DNA of 46,357 nt from Paenibacillus glycanilyticus NBRC 16618 (GTDB lineage Bacteria; Bacillota; Bacilli; Paenibacillales; Paenibacillaceae): contig NZ_BILY01000048.1 of the NCBI RefSeq assembly GCF_004000805.1, forward strand, positions 1-46,357. The letters run 5' to 3'. The number at the start of each line of letters is the position of its first letter. The first letter of the stretch is position 1. Position numbers and translations under genes: made by a program. Under the pieces are notes generated by a model, which made no database searches, was not told the DNA's origin, and worked only from the letters and a program-made list of their open reading frames with translations. Positions 9,003 to 18,609 of this stretch are shown here, in pieces.

Positions 9003-11354
9003 CTATTCTGCGTCCGAATAAACGTAATACGTACAGCCTTGCTCCGCTTGAAAACCGCCGTCGCTAAGAGCAACAGCCGTCCCTTTCTCATCCTCCACGC
9101 GGATAAAGCCGGCATAGCGAAGCTTGCAAACGCCGCTTATTCTTGCTTCAATGGCAGCCCGCTTCAGCGTTCCATTCTCCCATTCCACATCAACCACATA
9201 TCCGCCTCTTGCCTTCAAGCCGCTGATCTGGCCATTTGTCCACGATGCGGGCAGCGCAGGCAGCAGGTCGATCGTACCTAGATGAGTTTGGAGCAGAAGC
9301 TCGGCAATACCCGCGCTTCCGCCGAAGTTCCCGTCGATCTGGAATGGCGGATGAGCGTCCAGCAGATTCGGGTAAGTGGATCGCGCAAGCAAGGTCTGCA
9401 CGGCACCGTAGGCCTGCTTCTCATCCTTCAAGCGGGCAAACAGATTCAGCAGCCAAGCGCAGCTCCAGCCGGTGTGCCCGCCTCCGTTAGCCAGCCTGCG
9501 ATCAAGCGTTGCGACAACCGCTTCCAGCAGCTCCGGCGTCTTTTCGTTAATTTCTTTGCCCGGATAAACCCCGTACAGATGCGAAACATGGCGATGCCCC
9601 GGCTCGCTTTCTTCGAAATCCTCATACCATTCCTGAAGCTGGCCATGACGGCCAATCTTGTAAGCAGGAAGACGATCCAGAGACGCAAGGAGTTCATCAC
9701 GGAACTCCGTTTCTTCCACGCCAAGTACGTCAATAGCTTCCAGACAGTTCTGGAATAGATCTCGTATGATGGCCATATCCATGGTCGAACCATACGAAAC
9801 GCTGCATGGCTCCCCGTCGCTCGTCAGGAACTTGTTCTCCGGCGAGGTAGACGGATTCGTAACCAAATCGCCGTTTGGTCCTTCGATCAGCCAATCCAGG
9901 CAGAATAAAGCCGCTCCTTTGAGCAGCGGATATGCTTTCTCGCCCAGAAAATCCTTATCCAGGTTATATAGGTAGCTCTCCCATACCTGACGGACAAGCC
10001 ATGCACCGCCAAGCGGCCAGAATGCCCAGCTGGCGCTTCCGCCGGTTGGCGTCGTCATGCGCCAGATGTCCACATTATGATGGGCGGTCCAACCTCGGCT
10101 GCCGTAATGAATTCTCGCTGTACGCGAACCGGCTTCGCTCATTTCCTTAAGCATGGTGAAGAGCGGCTCGTGGCATTCGCTGAGGTTGCATACTTCCGCT
10201 GGCCAGTAATTCATCTGCGTATTGATGTTAATCGTGTAATCGCTATGCCAAGGTGGCGACACATGATGATTCCAGATTCCCTGAAGATTCGCGGGCTGGG
10301 TACCCGGTCTCGAGCTTCCCATCAGAAGGTAACGTCCGAAATGGAAATAGAGCGCCTCCAAATGTGAGTCCTGCTTGGTCGTTTGATAGTCCGCAAGCCT
10401 GCGGTCGGTTGGCTTATCGGAACCGTCCGTTTCATCCGCCAAAGAAAAGGTAACGCGTTCGAACAACAGCCGGTGATCTTCGGCATGACGGCTGCGCAGC
10501 GCTTCGAATCCGAGAGCCGCAGCCTTTTCCAAGCGACTGGAGCAGCGTGCCGAGCAAGCTTCTTGATCCGGCGACCGGTCGTACCCGGCAAAGCCCGTTT
10601 CGGCAGTCAAATAAATATGAAGGTAAGCCGCATTCCGGACCTCAAGCCCATTCTCTCCGTTCTTCACCGTTCCATCGGTCTCCACCTTCACCCGGATCTC
10701 GAACGGCAGGCCAAGCCCCTCCTCATAGAGGACATCCATAGGATGATCTTTATGATAATTGCCGGCCACGTGGCTTGGTGCTTGTCCAATCAAATGGAGC
10801 TGTCCTTCCGCCGTTTCCTCTAACCGGTATCGCAGCAAGGAATCCACAACGATATCGCGGTTCAAGGTTCCGCCCTCAGCTTCGTAACGGACAATAAGCG
10901 CTTGGTCCGGCACGCTCGCGAAGTATTGGGACTTTACCGCAACATCGCCATCCCGGTAGCTGGCAGCGGCAATTCCTTCATTCAGATGCAGTTCCCGTTT
11001 GTATTGCGATACGGCGGATACCCGGTCGTCTCTCCGCACGATCGAAAGACCGCCAAGCGGCAAGTAAGGCTCGACATCCCGACCTTGCATGGTGGATTCA
11101 ATCAGCCTTTCTGCTTCCGCGTATTTCCCGGAAAATATAAGCTGCCGAGCCTTGGCCAAATAACGCTGGGCCTCATAATTAATCGGGTCCCGCGGAAAAC
11201 CGGCCCATAAAGTATCCTCATTCAGCAATATTTGATCGGTTTCCGTTCCCGCGAATACCATTCCGCCAATCCGGCCGTTGCCGATTGGCAAGGCTTCTTC
11301 CCATACCGATGCCGGTTGCTCATACCAAAGCTTCCAATCCCGTACTTTCCCCAT
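9003..11354 (-). CDS. Glycoside hydrolase family 95 alpha-L-fucosidase (or alpha-L-galactosidase)
   Basis: Enzyme of 783 residues, the usual GH95 length. The N-terminus has the family signature (LWYEQPASVWEEALPIGNGRIGGMVF). The catalytic barrel shows TININTQMNYWPAE near residue 375, the proposed general acid Glu575 in QLQEWYED, and Asp674 in FQIDGNFGGSAG. GH95 enzymes hydrolyse terminal alpha-1,2-linked L-fucose by inversion; some act on L-galactose. No signal peptide is visible, so it should act on imported oligosaccharides in the cytoplasm. Start ATG follows GGAGGATG. It is the last gene of the cluster 2 operon, 70 bases after the binding lipoprotein, with a hairpin in the gap. No clear terminator follows its stop. 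Confidence 0.9.
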   Translation of the reverse strand: MGKVRDWKLWYEQPASVWEEALPIGNGRIGGMVFAGTETDQILLNEDTLWAGFPRDPINYEAQRYLAKARQLIFSGKYAEAERLIESTMQGRDVEPYLPLGGLSIVRRDDRVSAVSQYKRELHLNEGIAAASYRDGDVAVKSQYFASVPDQALIVRYEAEGGTLNRDIVVDSLLRYRLEETAEGQLHLIGQAPSHVAGNYHKDHPMDVLYEEGLGLPFEIRVKVETDGTVKNGENGLEVRNAAYLHIYLTAETGFAGYDRSPDQEACSARCSSRLEKAAALGFEALRSRHAEDHRLLFERVTFSLADETDGSDKPTDRRLADYQTTKQDSHLEALYFHFGRYLLMGSSRPGTQPANLQGIWNHHVSPPWHSDYTININTQMNYWPAEVCNLSECHEPLFTMLKEMSEAGSRTARIHYGSRGWTAHHNVDIWRMTTPTGGSASWAFWPLGGAWLVRQVWESYLYNLDKDFLGEKAYPLLKGAALFCLDWLIEGPNGDLVTNPSTSPENKFLTSDGEPCSVSYGSTMDMAIIRDLFQNCLEAIDVLGVEETEFRDELLASLDRLPAYKIGRHGQLQEWYEDFEESEPGHRHVSHLYGVYPGKEINEKTPELLEAVVATLDRRLANGGGHTGWSCAWLLNLFARLKDEKQAYGAVQTLLARSTYPNLLDAHPPFQIDGNFGGSAGIAELLLQTHLGTIDLLPALPASWTNGQISGLKARGGYVVDVEWENGTLKRAAIEARISGVCKLRYAGFIRVEDEKGTAVALSDGGFQAEQGCTYYVYSDAE

Positions 11355-11380
11355 CGCGCATCCTCCGTCTCCCTAAGCCA

Positions 11381-11409
11381 AAGAGAGCCCGCAAAATTCG
11401 GACTCTCTT
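11381..11409 (-). promoter_or_regulatory. Hairpin between lipoprotein and GH95 genes
   Basis: AAGAGAGCCCG pairs with CGGACTCTCTT (one mismatch) around a short A/T loop in the 70-base gap between the binding-protein stop and the GH95 start. No T-run follows on the minus strand. It probably attenuates or stabilises rather than fully terminates, as for the hairpin at 4190-4228 in cluster 1. Confidence 0.55.
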
Positions 11410-11424
11410 ATCGTCAATTGCTTA

Positions 11425-13152
11425 TTATTCGTTCCACAGCTTCACGCGAGCTTTAACCAGATCTTCGCGGATTTTTTCTGCTTTTTCAACATTGGCTTTT
11501 ACCAGCTCTTGTTGGTAGGCATCCCAAATTTTATCAAAGTCTTCCGGTTTAGCCAAGATCGCTTCAGGAATGCGTTTCCAAGTGATGTCCGTAAGTTTCT
11601 TCTCGATAACGACGGCTTCGCTGTCGCCAGGAACCGGAATGTTCCAAGCTGCGCCCCAAGGCTTAACTTTGAACTCTTCTTCTTTAGGGAACAGATCTTT
11701 CCAAGTCGTTGCACCGTAAGCTTTAAGCGTTTCTTTCTCCACATCGTTAAAGCCTGCTACGATTTGCTCTGGGAAGCTTGTTGTGTAGTAGTTGCCGCTT
11801 GGATCTTTCACGCCGTCGCCGTAGTGACCGCTGAGCAGGTTGTAAAGACCGATGCCTGTTTCTTTCGTGAAGTTAACGGCGTCGTTGATTTTGCGGTTAT
11901 TTACATCTTCGGGAATAACGCGTTTGCCGTCAACAACATTGTATTGCTTGCCTTCAATACCCCAGTTTACAAGCACTTGACCTTCATCGGAAGCCAGATA
12001 GTCAAGGAATTTGATCGTACGAACCGGATCCGGATTGTCTTTGGAAATCGCTACGCCGCTGCCAGCCATAAAGCCGGTTGGCCAGAACGATGCTTCTTTC
12101 ACATCCGCGGACATCGTAACTGGATAGTGGCCGTAGCCTTGATCGAATTTGCCTGCTGCTTTCAGAGCTTTCTCGCCATCGCCATAATCCCAGTCTTGGT
12201 CAATCAAGCCAAGAACGCGGCCGGAAGCGATTTTCGCCTTGTATTGATCGTATTTTTGAACGAAGCTTTCCGGATCCAGCAAGCCTTCAGCGTTCATATG
12301 GTTAAGCCATTTGAAGTATTCTTTCTCTTCCGGACGACGGAAGTGATACGTTACCTTTTGCGTATCCACATCGATGTTGAACTCGCCGTCATCGGAACCG
12401 CCCGTTGCGAGGAACGCAGGGTTCGTTACCGAAATGTACATATGCCAGTCGTCGGCATTCAGAGTCAGACCGATATTCGGGTTGCCGTTCTCGTCTTTCG
12501 GATGAAGAGCCAGATAGTCCTTGATGGCTTTCTCGTAGTCCGCTACCGTACGGATTTGCGGGTAGCCCAGCTCTTTAACAACGCGGTGCTGCAGCTCGAA
12601 GCCGCCGCCGGCGTTGAAGTACTGCTGCCCTATACCATTGTAGGAAGGAATAACGTAGATCGCATGGTCATCATCGCTGTAACGAAGACGACTCATGTTG
12701 CCTTCAAATAGTTTTTTCAAGTGCGGAGCGTATTTATCAATCAGATCGGTCAAATCAAGTACGGCGCCAGCGTCTACGAATTTGCTGATGCTTGTCTTCG
12801 CGCTAATGAGGTCAGGGTACTCGCCGCTTGCCGCAATCAGGGACGACTTCTGAACCGCATCGCCTACCGCGAATTCCGCATCAAGGGTAATGCCTGTTTT
12901 CTCTGTAAGGGTTTTGCCGATTTCGTCTTGCATGTTCGCCCAGTTAGGCGATGGATCTTCGCTGTAAAAAGTCAATGTGAGCGGTGAAGTATCTTCCGGA
13001 GCAGCCGACTCCGTATTTGTTGCATTGCCGCCAGTATTCGCGCTGCTGCCGCTATTTTTTTCATCATTGTTATTGCTGCCACAGCCCGCCAGCAAACCGG
13101 CAACTAACGTTGTAGACAATGCAAGGCTTGACCATTTGCTGATTTGATTCAT
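11425..13152 (-). CDS. Extracellular sugar-binding lipoprotein, LplA/YtcQ type
   Basis: Solute-binding lipoprotein of 575 residues. The signal ends at AGC with the lipid Cys at residue 24, followed by an Asn/Ser/Gly-rich linker. At about 550-580 residues it is longer than MalE-type proteins and matches the LplA/YtcQ group that pairs with LplB/LplC permeases. TLTFYSEDPSPNWANM follows the linker and VRTIKFLDYLASDEGQVLVNWGIEG lies near 385. It starts at ATG after AGGAGGG. It lies 79 bases downstream of the LplC-type permease gene in the same operon. Cargo is probably an oligosaccharide, possibly complex, judging by the downstream GH95 gene. Confidence 0.92.
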   Translation of the reverse strand: MNQISKWSSLALSTTLVAGLLAGCGSNNNDEKNSGSSANTGGNATNTESAAPEDTSPLTLTFYSEDPSPNWANMQDEIGKTLTEKTGITLDAEFAVGDAVQKSSLIAASGEYPDLISAKTSISKFVDAGAVLDLTDLIDKYAPHLKKLFEGNMSRLRYSDDDHAIYVIPSYNGIGQQYFNAGGGFELQHRVVKELGYPQIRTVADYEKAIKDYLALHPKDENGNPNIGLTLNADDWHMYISVTNPAFLATGGSDDGEFNIDVDTQKVTYHFRRPEEKEYFKWLNHMNAEGLLDPESFVQKYDQYKAKIASGRVLGLIDQDWDYGDGEKALKAAGKFDQGYGHYPVTMSADVKEASFWPTGFMAGSGVAISKDNPDPVRTIKFLDYLASDEGQVLVNWGIEGKQYNVVDGKRVIPEDVNNRKINDAVNFTKETGIGLYNLLSGHYGDGVKDPSGNYYTTSFPEQIVAGFNDVEKETLKAYGATTWKDLFPKEEEFKVKPWGAAWNIPVPGDSEAVVIEKKLTDITWKRIPEAILAKPEDFDKIWDAYQQELVKANVEKAEKIREDLVKARVKLWNE

Positions 13153-13231
13153 GTAATAACCCTCCTATATATTTATGAGAACCATATCGTATTAACGGGT
13201 TTCCCCAAGAATACCGCTTCTAACCATCTGA

Positions 13232-14140
13232 TCAGCCTTTGACGGCGCCTAATGTCATGCCTTTGACGAAGTATCTCTGCAAGAAAGGATAAACAACCAG
13301 GATGGGTACCGTTACGACGATCGTAATCGCCATTTTTACGGATTCCGGGGAAACCGACGACATCATTTGCGTCATGTTCGAATTATGGATATCCACGTTA
13401 TTGCCGGAAGTCGTACTTTGCAGTACCTTCATCAGCTCGAACTGCAGCGTAGTGAGCGATTCCTTGGAGCCGTTGTAGAGATAAGTATCAAACCAGGAAT
13501 TCCATTGACCAACGGCAAGGAACAGAGCGATTGTCGCAAGCGCCGGCTTTGCCATCGGAAGAATAATGCGCCAGTAGATCGTAAAGTCATTCGCGCCGTC
13601 GAGCTTGGCCGACTCTTGCAGCGCATAGGGAATGCCGTCCATAAAGGAGCGGATGACGAATACGTTAAACGCGCTTACGAGACCGGGAAGAATGTAAACC
13701 CAGAACGTTCCCATCATGTGCAAGTCGCGGATCAGGAAGTAAACCGGAATCAACCCGCCCGATACATACATAGTCAGCGCCAGGAAGACGGATACGAACT
13801 TGCGTCCTTGGAAATCCGGCCGGCTCAGCGTGAACGCGAGCATCGAAGCGCTGATCAAACCTACGACTGTGCCGGCTACCGTACGCAATACGGAGATTTT
13901 GAAGCCGGTAATCAAGCCGCCGAAGGAGAAGATTACTTTATAGTTTTCAGTCGTAAAGTCACGCGGGAAAATCGTAATCCCGCCCCTTACGCTGTCTACG
14001 GAATCGTTAAACGAAAGAGCAAGCACGTTCAGGAACGGATACAAAGTGATGATCATTACGAAGATAACGAATACGTATACGAACACGCTCAGAAGCCGGT
14101 CTGACAGAGGCGCGCCGCCCAGCAGTTTTTTTGATGTCAT
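13232..14140 (-). CDS. Sugar ABC transporter permease, LplC/YtcP type
   Basis: Permease of 302 residues with six hydrophobic segments and the coupling loop ESAKLDGANDFTIYWRIILPMAKPALATI near residue 190. The C-terminus FVKGMTLGAVKG is characteristic of the YtcP/LplC subgroup. Start ATG follows GGAGGAGG. It is 15 bases downstream of the partner permease, so the two are co-translated and presumably form the heterodimeric channel. No ATPase is encoded nearby; a shared MsmX-like ATPase elsewhere is the usual solution in this family. Confidence 0.93.
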   Translation of the reverse strand: MTSKKLLGGAPLSDRLLSVFVYVFVIFVMIITLYPFLNVLALSFNDSVDSVRGGITIFPRDFTTENYKVIFSFGGLITGFKISVLRTVAGTVVGLISASMLAFTLSRPDFQGRKFVSVFLALTMYVSGGLIPVYFLIRDLHMMGTFWVYILPGLVSAFNVFVIRSFMDGIPYALQESAKLDGANDFTIYWRIILPMAKPALATIALFLAVGQWNSWFDTYLYNGSKESLTTLQFELMKVLQSTTSGNNVDIHNSNMTQMMSSVSPESVKMAITIVVTVPILVVYPFLQRYFVKGMTLGAVKG

Positions 14141-14155
14141 GGCTCAACCTCCTCC

Positions 14156-15112
14156 TTACATGATGCTTTCTTTCGTAATTTTCTTAAACAGCCCGTTTGC
14201 CATAAACAGGAGAATAATACTAACAACCGAGTTGAAAATATTAACCGCCGTACCAAACGAGTACCGGCTCATCTGCAAGCCGTATTCAAGCGCATACAAA
14301 TCAAGGACTTGCGAATAGTCGCGAACAAGATTGTTCCCGAGCAGGAACTGTTTCTCGAAGCCGATCTGGATCAAGTGACCGATCGACATAATGAGCAGGA
14401 TAACAATCGTCGAACGAATGCCCGGCAGCGTAATGTGCCAAATCTGGCGAATACGGTTCGCTCCGTCTACTCTCGCCGCTTCATACATCTCTTGGCTGAT
14501 GCCCGCAATAGCCGCCAGATAAATGATGGTGTTCCAGCCCATCTCTTTCCATACATCGGAGATGGTTACAATGCCCCAGAAATAATGCGGCTTCGCCAGG
14601 AACTGAATCGGCGTATCGATAATGCCAAGCCACATCAAAATTTCGTTTACCGTACCGTGGTCGGCCGAGAGCATCTTGGATACGATACCCGCAACGACAA
14701 CCCAGGATACAAAGTGAGGCAGATACGATACGGTTTGGGCAAACCGTTTGAAGGCCATGCTGCGGACTTCATTAAGCAGAACCGCGAAGATGATTGGTAC
14801 CGCAAAGCCTGCGATAATTCCCATAAAGCTCATCGCCAGCGTATTTCTCATAACAAGATAGAACGTATCGTCCTGGAACAGCATTTTGAATTGATCGAAG
14901 CCTACCCAGTCCTGCTCCCAGAACGATTTGGCCGGCTTGAATTTCTGGAAGGCCATTGTCCAGCCCCAGAGCGGATAATAACTAAATACAAACACCCAGA
15001 TTATGAAAGGCAGCGACATCATGTATAAGTATCTGTTACAGATAGCTGTTTTCCAAAAGTTTCTCTCTTTTTTTCGCGTCTGCTGCTGAACGCTAGTTGT
15101 GACCGCTTTCAT
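14156..15112 (-). CDS. Sugar ABC transporter permease, LplB/YteP type
   Basis: Permease of 318 residues with six predicted transmembrane helices and the EAA loop (YEAARVDGANRIRQIWHITLPGIRSTI) near residue 215. The PLWGWTMAFQKFKPAKSFWEQDWVGFDQF segment near residue 55 is typical of the LplB/YteP subgroup. The ATG at 15112 follows AGGAGGG; the upstream ATG at 15136 has no binding site. It begins the transport operon (LplB, LplC, lipoprotein, GH95), with a cre-like site and promoter-like sequence just upstream. Confidence 0.92.
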   Translation of the reverse strand: MKAVTTSVQQQTRKKERNFWKTAICNRYLYMMSLPFIIWVFVFSYYPLWGWTMAFQKFKPAKSFWEQDWVGFDQFKMLFQDDTFYLVMRNTLAMSFMGIIAGFAVPIIFAVLLNEVRSMAFKRFAQTVSYLPHFVSWVVVAGIVSKMLSADHGTVNEILMWLGIIDTPIQFLAKPHYFWGIVTISDVWKEMGWNTIIYLAAIAGISQEMYEAARVDGANRIRQIWHITLPGIRSTIVILLIMSIGHLIQIGFEKQFLLGNNLVRDYSQVLDLYALEYGLQMSRYSFGTAVNIFNSVVSIILLFMANGLFKKITKESIM

Positions 15113-15186
15113 CGTTATCCCTCCTGCCTTATGCATTCATGATAACGGATACATGGCAGCTCTCGGTACCCAAAGGATTTGGCATA

Positions 15187-15216
15187 AAATCATATAAAAA
15201 TTAGTGTAAGCGGATT
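15187..15216 (-). promoter_or_regulatory. Candidate promoter of the LplB-type transport operon
   Basis: On the minus strand TTGAAT is followed after 17 bases by TATATG (with TATGAT two bases further), about 80 bases before the permease start. It lies between the regulator gene's terminator and the permease ribosome binding site. Its -35 part overlaps the cre-like site. Approximate sigma-A match only. Confidence 0.4.
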
Positions 15217-15218
15217 CA
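15205..15218 (+). promoter_or_regulatory. Catabolite-responsive element (cre), CcpA operator candidate
   Basis: TGTAAGCGGATTCA matches every position of the core consensus TGNNARCGNWWWCA. One flanking base departs from the 16-base form. It overlaps the -35 of the candidate transport-operon promoter, a position where CcpA binding would repress initiation in the presence of preferred sugars (family knowledge applied by inference). Confidence 0.65.
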
Positions 15219-15225
15219 ACACCAC

Positions 15226-15268
15226 AAAAAAACGCATGATTTTCTCCGGAGAGAGAAAACCACGCGTT
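15226..15268 (-). terminator. Terminator after the cluster 2 response regulator
   Basis: An imperfect stem (AACGCGTGGTTTTCTC against GAGAAAATCATGCGTT) runs into a T-run on the minus strand just after the regulator stop at 15273. It separates the two-component transcript from the transport operon, which therefore needs its own promoter. Confidence 0.75.
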
Positions 15269-15272
15269 CCTG

Positions 15273-16796
15273 TCAGGATTCTTTCTTTCGGAAAACAGAC
15301 GGCGAAGAGCCTACATACTTGCGGAATTTGCTGTGGAAATAATCGACGTTCGCATAGCCGACCATCTCCGCAACCTGGTACACCTTAAGTCCTTGCTCCA
15401 GTAATATTTTCGCTTGTTCCATCCGTACTTTATCCAGATACGTGTTGAAGTTTTCTCCTGTTACCTGCTTGAACAACTTGCCGAGATAAGCGCTGTTATA
15501 GTTAAATAATTCGGCGAGCGTCTCCATTTTCAGGTTCTCCTTGTAATTCCGGTGAATCAAGTCGATCATGCGATTGATCTGCTTGTCCGCGGACGAGTTG
15601 TCGAGAGCGTCGGCAATCTGATCGATGATCGCCGCAACAAGTCTGGTCAGCGAGCTCATCCGGTATTCGCGGAACAGCTCCGGTATGCGCTGCCGGTAAT
15701 CGCGGACCGGAAGCTCCGGCCGCTTGGACGCGAGCTTATCGAGGACGGCCGACACAAGCTCAACAAATGCCGCCTTCATCTCGGCTTCGCCAAAGCCCAT
15801 CGCTTTCATCGCTTCCGCGGATTCCTCGATCTGCTGCCGGATTGCCTCCCTGTTTACAATCTCTAGCGCCAGGTAAAGCTTCTCCGCCGTTCCGGTCAAA
15901 TCCGGCTTGCAATCCCCACTGCCTGCCGGCAAATGCAGATCCTCCGCCATGATCTGTCCGCTCTCCAGGAAGAACCTGTTTTTCATCCGTTCAAGCGCCT
16001 TCTTATAGACAGCCGGAATATCCGCGCAACACGCTGCCTTGCCTCCCGACACGACGGTAAAATCCGAAGCCAATCCTTCGCAGGCATCGGCGATTATCGC
16101 ATGCGTTTCCCGGCGGAAGCGTTCATTGTCCAGGCCTTTGTTCAGCAGGATCAGCAAATACGGCTCCATGGCGATAGCAAGACCCGCACCTGACTGCTCC
16201 AGCCGCTCGGATAACCTGTGTTTAATCTGGGCATATCCGGCCGTTTCCTCCTCATTCCGTTCATGCGTCTTGACGAGCAGCAATTCGAACTCCTTCCAAT
16301 CCGGCGAAGCGGAAAGCTTAGACAGGCTTGGGCCCGGCGTTCCTTCAACAAGCAGACGCTTCAAGTCATCCTCCGCATTGCCTTGGCGTTCATCCAAGCT
16401 TTTCCGGCGCGTCTCATACTCGAGATCGAGCTCTTTCCTCAGGGATTGCAAGTAGTCCATCAGCTCGTCCTCGTCAACGGGCTTCAGCAAATACCCGTCA
16501 ATCCGCTGGACAATAGCCTGCTTGGCATACTCGAAATCCGCGTAGCCGCTTAGGATCAATACATGCATCGTGCCGCCGTTTTCGCGGATCGTTCGGATCA
16601 GCTCAAGCCCGTTCATCTCCGGCATGCGAATGTCCACGATAATGAGATCCAGCTCATGCTGTTCGCATTTGTGCAGGGCATCCTTGCCGTTGGCTGCGGT
16701 GTCAACCACTTCATAACCGAGACTCTCCCATTCCAGCAAAGTCCGGAGTCCTTCCCGGATCATCGGTTCATCGTCTACAAGCAATACTTTATACAT
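15273..16796 (-). CDS. Two-component response regulator, YesN/AraC type (large)
   Basis: Regulator of 507 residues. Receiver domain at 1-120 with D8/D9, phospho-acceptor D55 (IIVDIRMPEMNG) and K in YLLKPVDEDE. A central region of about 250 residues has no motif I recognise. The C-terminal AraC double helix-turn-helix is at ~405-505 (LAELFNYNSAYLGKLFKQVTG; VAEMVGYANVDYFHSKFRKYVGSSPSVFR). The start is MYKVLLVDDE at 16796 after GGGGAGGA; its ATG lies within the last codons of the kinase gene (8-base overlap), so the two are coupled. It likely activates the adjacent sugar operon. Confidence 0.92.
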   Translation of the reverse strand: MYKVLLVDDEPMIREGLRTLLEWESLGYEVVDTAANGKDALHKCEQHELDLIIVDIRMPEMNGLELIRTIRENGGTMHVLILSGYADFEYAKQAIVQRIDGYLLKPVDEDELMDYLQSLRKELDLEYETRRKSLDERQGNAEDDLKRLLVEGTPGPSLSKLSASPDWKEFELLLVKTHERNEEETAGYAQIKHRLSERLEQSGAGLAIAMEPYLLILLNKGLDNERFRRETHAIIADACEGLASDFTVVSGGKAACCADIPAVYKKALERMKNRFFLESGQIMAEDLHLPAGSGDCKPDLTGTAEKLYLALEIVNREAIRQQIEESAEAMKAMGFGEAEMKAAFVELVSAVLDKLASKRPELPVRDYRQRIPELFREYRMSSLTRLVAAIIDQIADALDNSSADKQINRMIDLIHRNYKENLKMETLAELFNYNSAYLGKLFKQVTGENFNTYLDKVRMEQAKILLEQGLKVYQVAEMVGYANVDYFHSKFRKYVGSSPSVFRKKES

Positions 16797-18576
16797 ATAA
16801 ATCCTCCCCAAAAGGCAAGGTGAAGGAAACCTTCGTCCCTATACCCGGTTCACTCTCGTATTGAAGCCCGTGCTCCGGTCCGTACGTCAGCTGCAGGCGT
16901 AAATGGACATTGCGCAGACCAATCCGGTTGTTTTCTGCATCCTCTGTTTCGTTCAAATGCTGGGTAAGCTTATCTATTTTCTCACGGGACATCCCCGCTC
17001 CGTTATCGATGACTTCAACCCGGACGTAATCGCCTTCCCTTACTGCCCGAACCGTTACCATGCCGCCCTCCATCTTGTTCTCGAAGCCGTGAATCACGGC
17101 ATTCTCGACAAGCGGCTGAATAATAAGAGGAGGAATCGACACTCTTTCCACAATCGGATCCACATGAAGCTCGTAGGATAAACGGTCCTCATACCTGAAT
17201 TTCTGAATATCCAAATAACAGCGGACAATATCGATCTCATCGGCAAGAGGAGTAAGCCGCTGGCTGACCTCGATGCTGCGCCTCATTAACTTGCCAAGCA
17301 GGCGGACAACCTGCGAAATCTCCTTTTCCCCTTTCAAATGGGCTTTCATCCGGATCGATTCCAGCGCGTTAAACAGGAAATGCGGATTAATCTGGCTGGC
17401 CATCATCTTCAGTTTGATTTCGTTCTGCTTGGCTTCAAGCAGGCTTTTCATCTTGTTGGATTCCTGGACTTCCTCAACGAGGCTATTAATGCTCGACACC
17501 ATGGAATTAAACTGCCTGGACAGCTGTCCAATCTCATCCCTGCCGTCAATCTCCATCACGATGTCAAGCTTGCCGGTCGCAACCTTCGTAATATGCTTGC
17601 TCAAGCGGAGCATCCGCTTCGTTATAATCGTGGATACGCCTATAATCAGGAAAATGGCAATAATCAAGCTGATTGAAATAACCGTTAAGGCAAGCGAGTT
17701 AATCCGGTTGGCATCCGCTACAATCGTGTCTACCGAAAATACCGAAATAATGCGAAGCGTATTTCCGCTGGCTTCGGGTATCAAAGGCTCTATCAGGACA
17801 CGCGAGGCTTGACCGTCTATATTCGCGGAGTACATTCCGCTCTTCTCTTCCACGATGCTTTGCTCGTAGTCGATTTCCTGCAGCGTTTTCCCCGCCCGGC
17901 CCATCCGGTTTGCGGCAACAATCCGGTTATTGTCGTCAACAATCATCGTCTCGAACGATTCCTGATTCAGGATGCTGTTCAGCGCCTGCATATTAAGCGT
18001 AATGACCAGGACGCCGCTTGAATGGTTGCTCGAAAAGCTTATTCCGCGCACGAGACTCAAATAACTACGTTTGTCCCGCTCGTCCTCGAGATAATACCAA
18101 TTCACGCCGCTGCCGGGTTTTAATGCTTTCGTATACCAGAAGGTTTCCTTAATCGAATTGTCCGGCTGGATGAAATCCCAGTTGTTCAGCATCGTTGGAT
18201 TCTCCATGTAAAACCGGATATTCGCTACTTCGTCATGCTGCTGCCTAATCTCATTGAAATCGGTATATTCCCGGTATGCTTTAACGACCTCGTAGGTCGA
18301 TTCGTATTTCCGGTTCGTCACCGCCTCCAGCCGGCTGTTCTCCAGACGGTAAGCGCTGTCGTAAGCGACATTCATCAGCTCGGTCGTCCTTGCTTTGACC
18401 CGCTGCACGTTTGTATGCGTCTGCTCCATCGCGTTATCCAGCGCCATATTGCGCAGCTCGTTTGTCAGAAACACGCCAACGATCAGAATTGGGATGAATG
18501 CGACTACGATACAGGATAAGATGAGCTTTGTTCTCAGCTTTACGTTGTTGAGCAGGTGCGAGAACATCTGAAACAT
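16789..18576 (-). CDS. Sensor histidine kinase, YesM type
   Basis: Membrane kinase of 595 residues. Transmembrane helices lie near 14-36 and 290-315 with an extracellular sensing domain between. A HAMP region follows (KRMLRLSKHITKVATGKLDIVME). The phospho-acceptor is His399 in SQINPHFLFNALESIRM. ATP-binding boxes are PLVENAVIHGFENKM and VIDNGAGMSREKI. Start ATG follows a G-rich GGGGGG binding site. It heads the cluster 2 two-component transcript and is divergent from the GH3 gene, sharing a 170-base control region that contains a full-consensus cre site. Confidence 0.92.
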   Translation of the reverse strand: MFQMFSHLLNNVKLRTKLILSCIVVAFIPILIVGVFLTNELRNMALDNAMEQTHTNVQRVKARTTELMNVAYDSAYRLENSRLEAVTNRKYESTYEVVKAYREYTDFNEIRQQHDEVANIRFYMENPTMLNNWDFIQPDNSIKETFWYTKALKPGSGVNWYYLEDERDKRSYLSLVRGISFSSNHSSGVLVITLNMQALNSILNQESFETMIVDDNNRIVAANRMGRAGKTLQEIDYEQSIVEEKSGMYSANIDGQASRVLIEPLIPEASGNTLRIISVFSVDTIVADANRINSLALTVISISLIIAIFLIIGVSTIITKRMLRLSKHITKVATGKLDIVMEIDGRDEIGQLSRQFNSMVSSINSLVEEVQESNKMKSLLEAKQNEIKLKMMASQINPHFLFNALESIRMKAHLKGEKEISQVVRLLGKLMRRSIEVSQRLTPLADEIDIVRCYLDIQKFRYEDRLSYELHVDPIVERVSIPPLIIQPLVENAVIHGFENKMEGGMVTVRAVREGDYVRVEVIDNGAGMSREKIDKLTQHLNETEDAENNRIGLRNVHLRLQLTYGPEHGLQYESEPGIGTKVSFTLPFGEDLYV

Positions 18577-18609
18577 CTTGCAAGCCCCCCGTCACCATTA
18601 CGAAAATAT

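Noticed and set aside
11509..12711. 400-codon plus-strand frame inside the LplA-type lipoprotein gene
   Set aside because: Shadow of a well-supported gene; Phe/Val-rich antisense composition is typical of such shadows.
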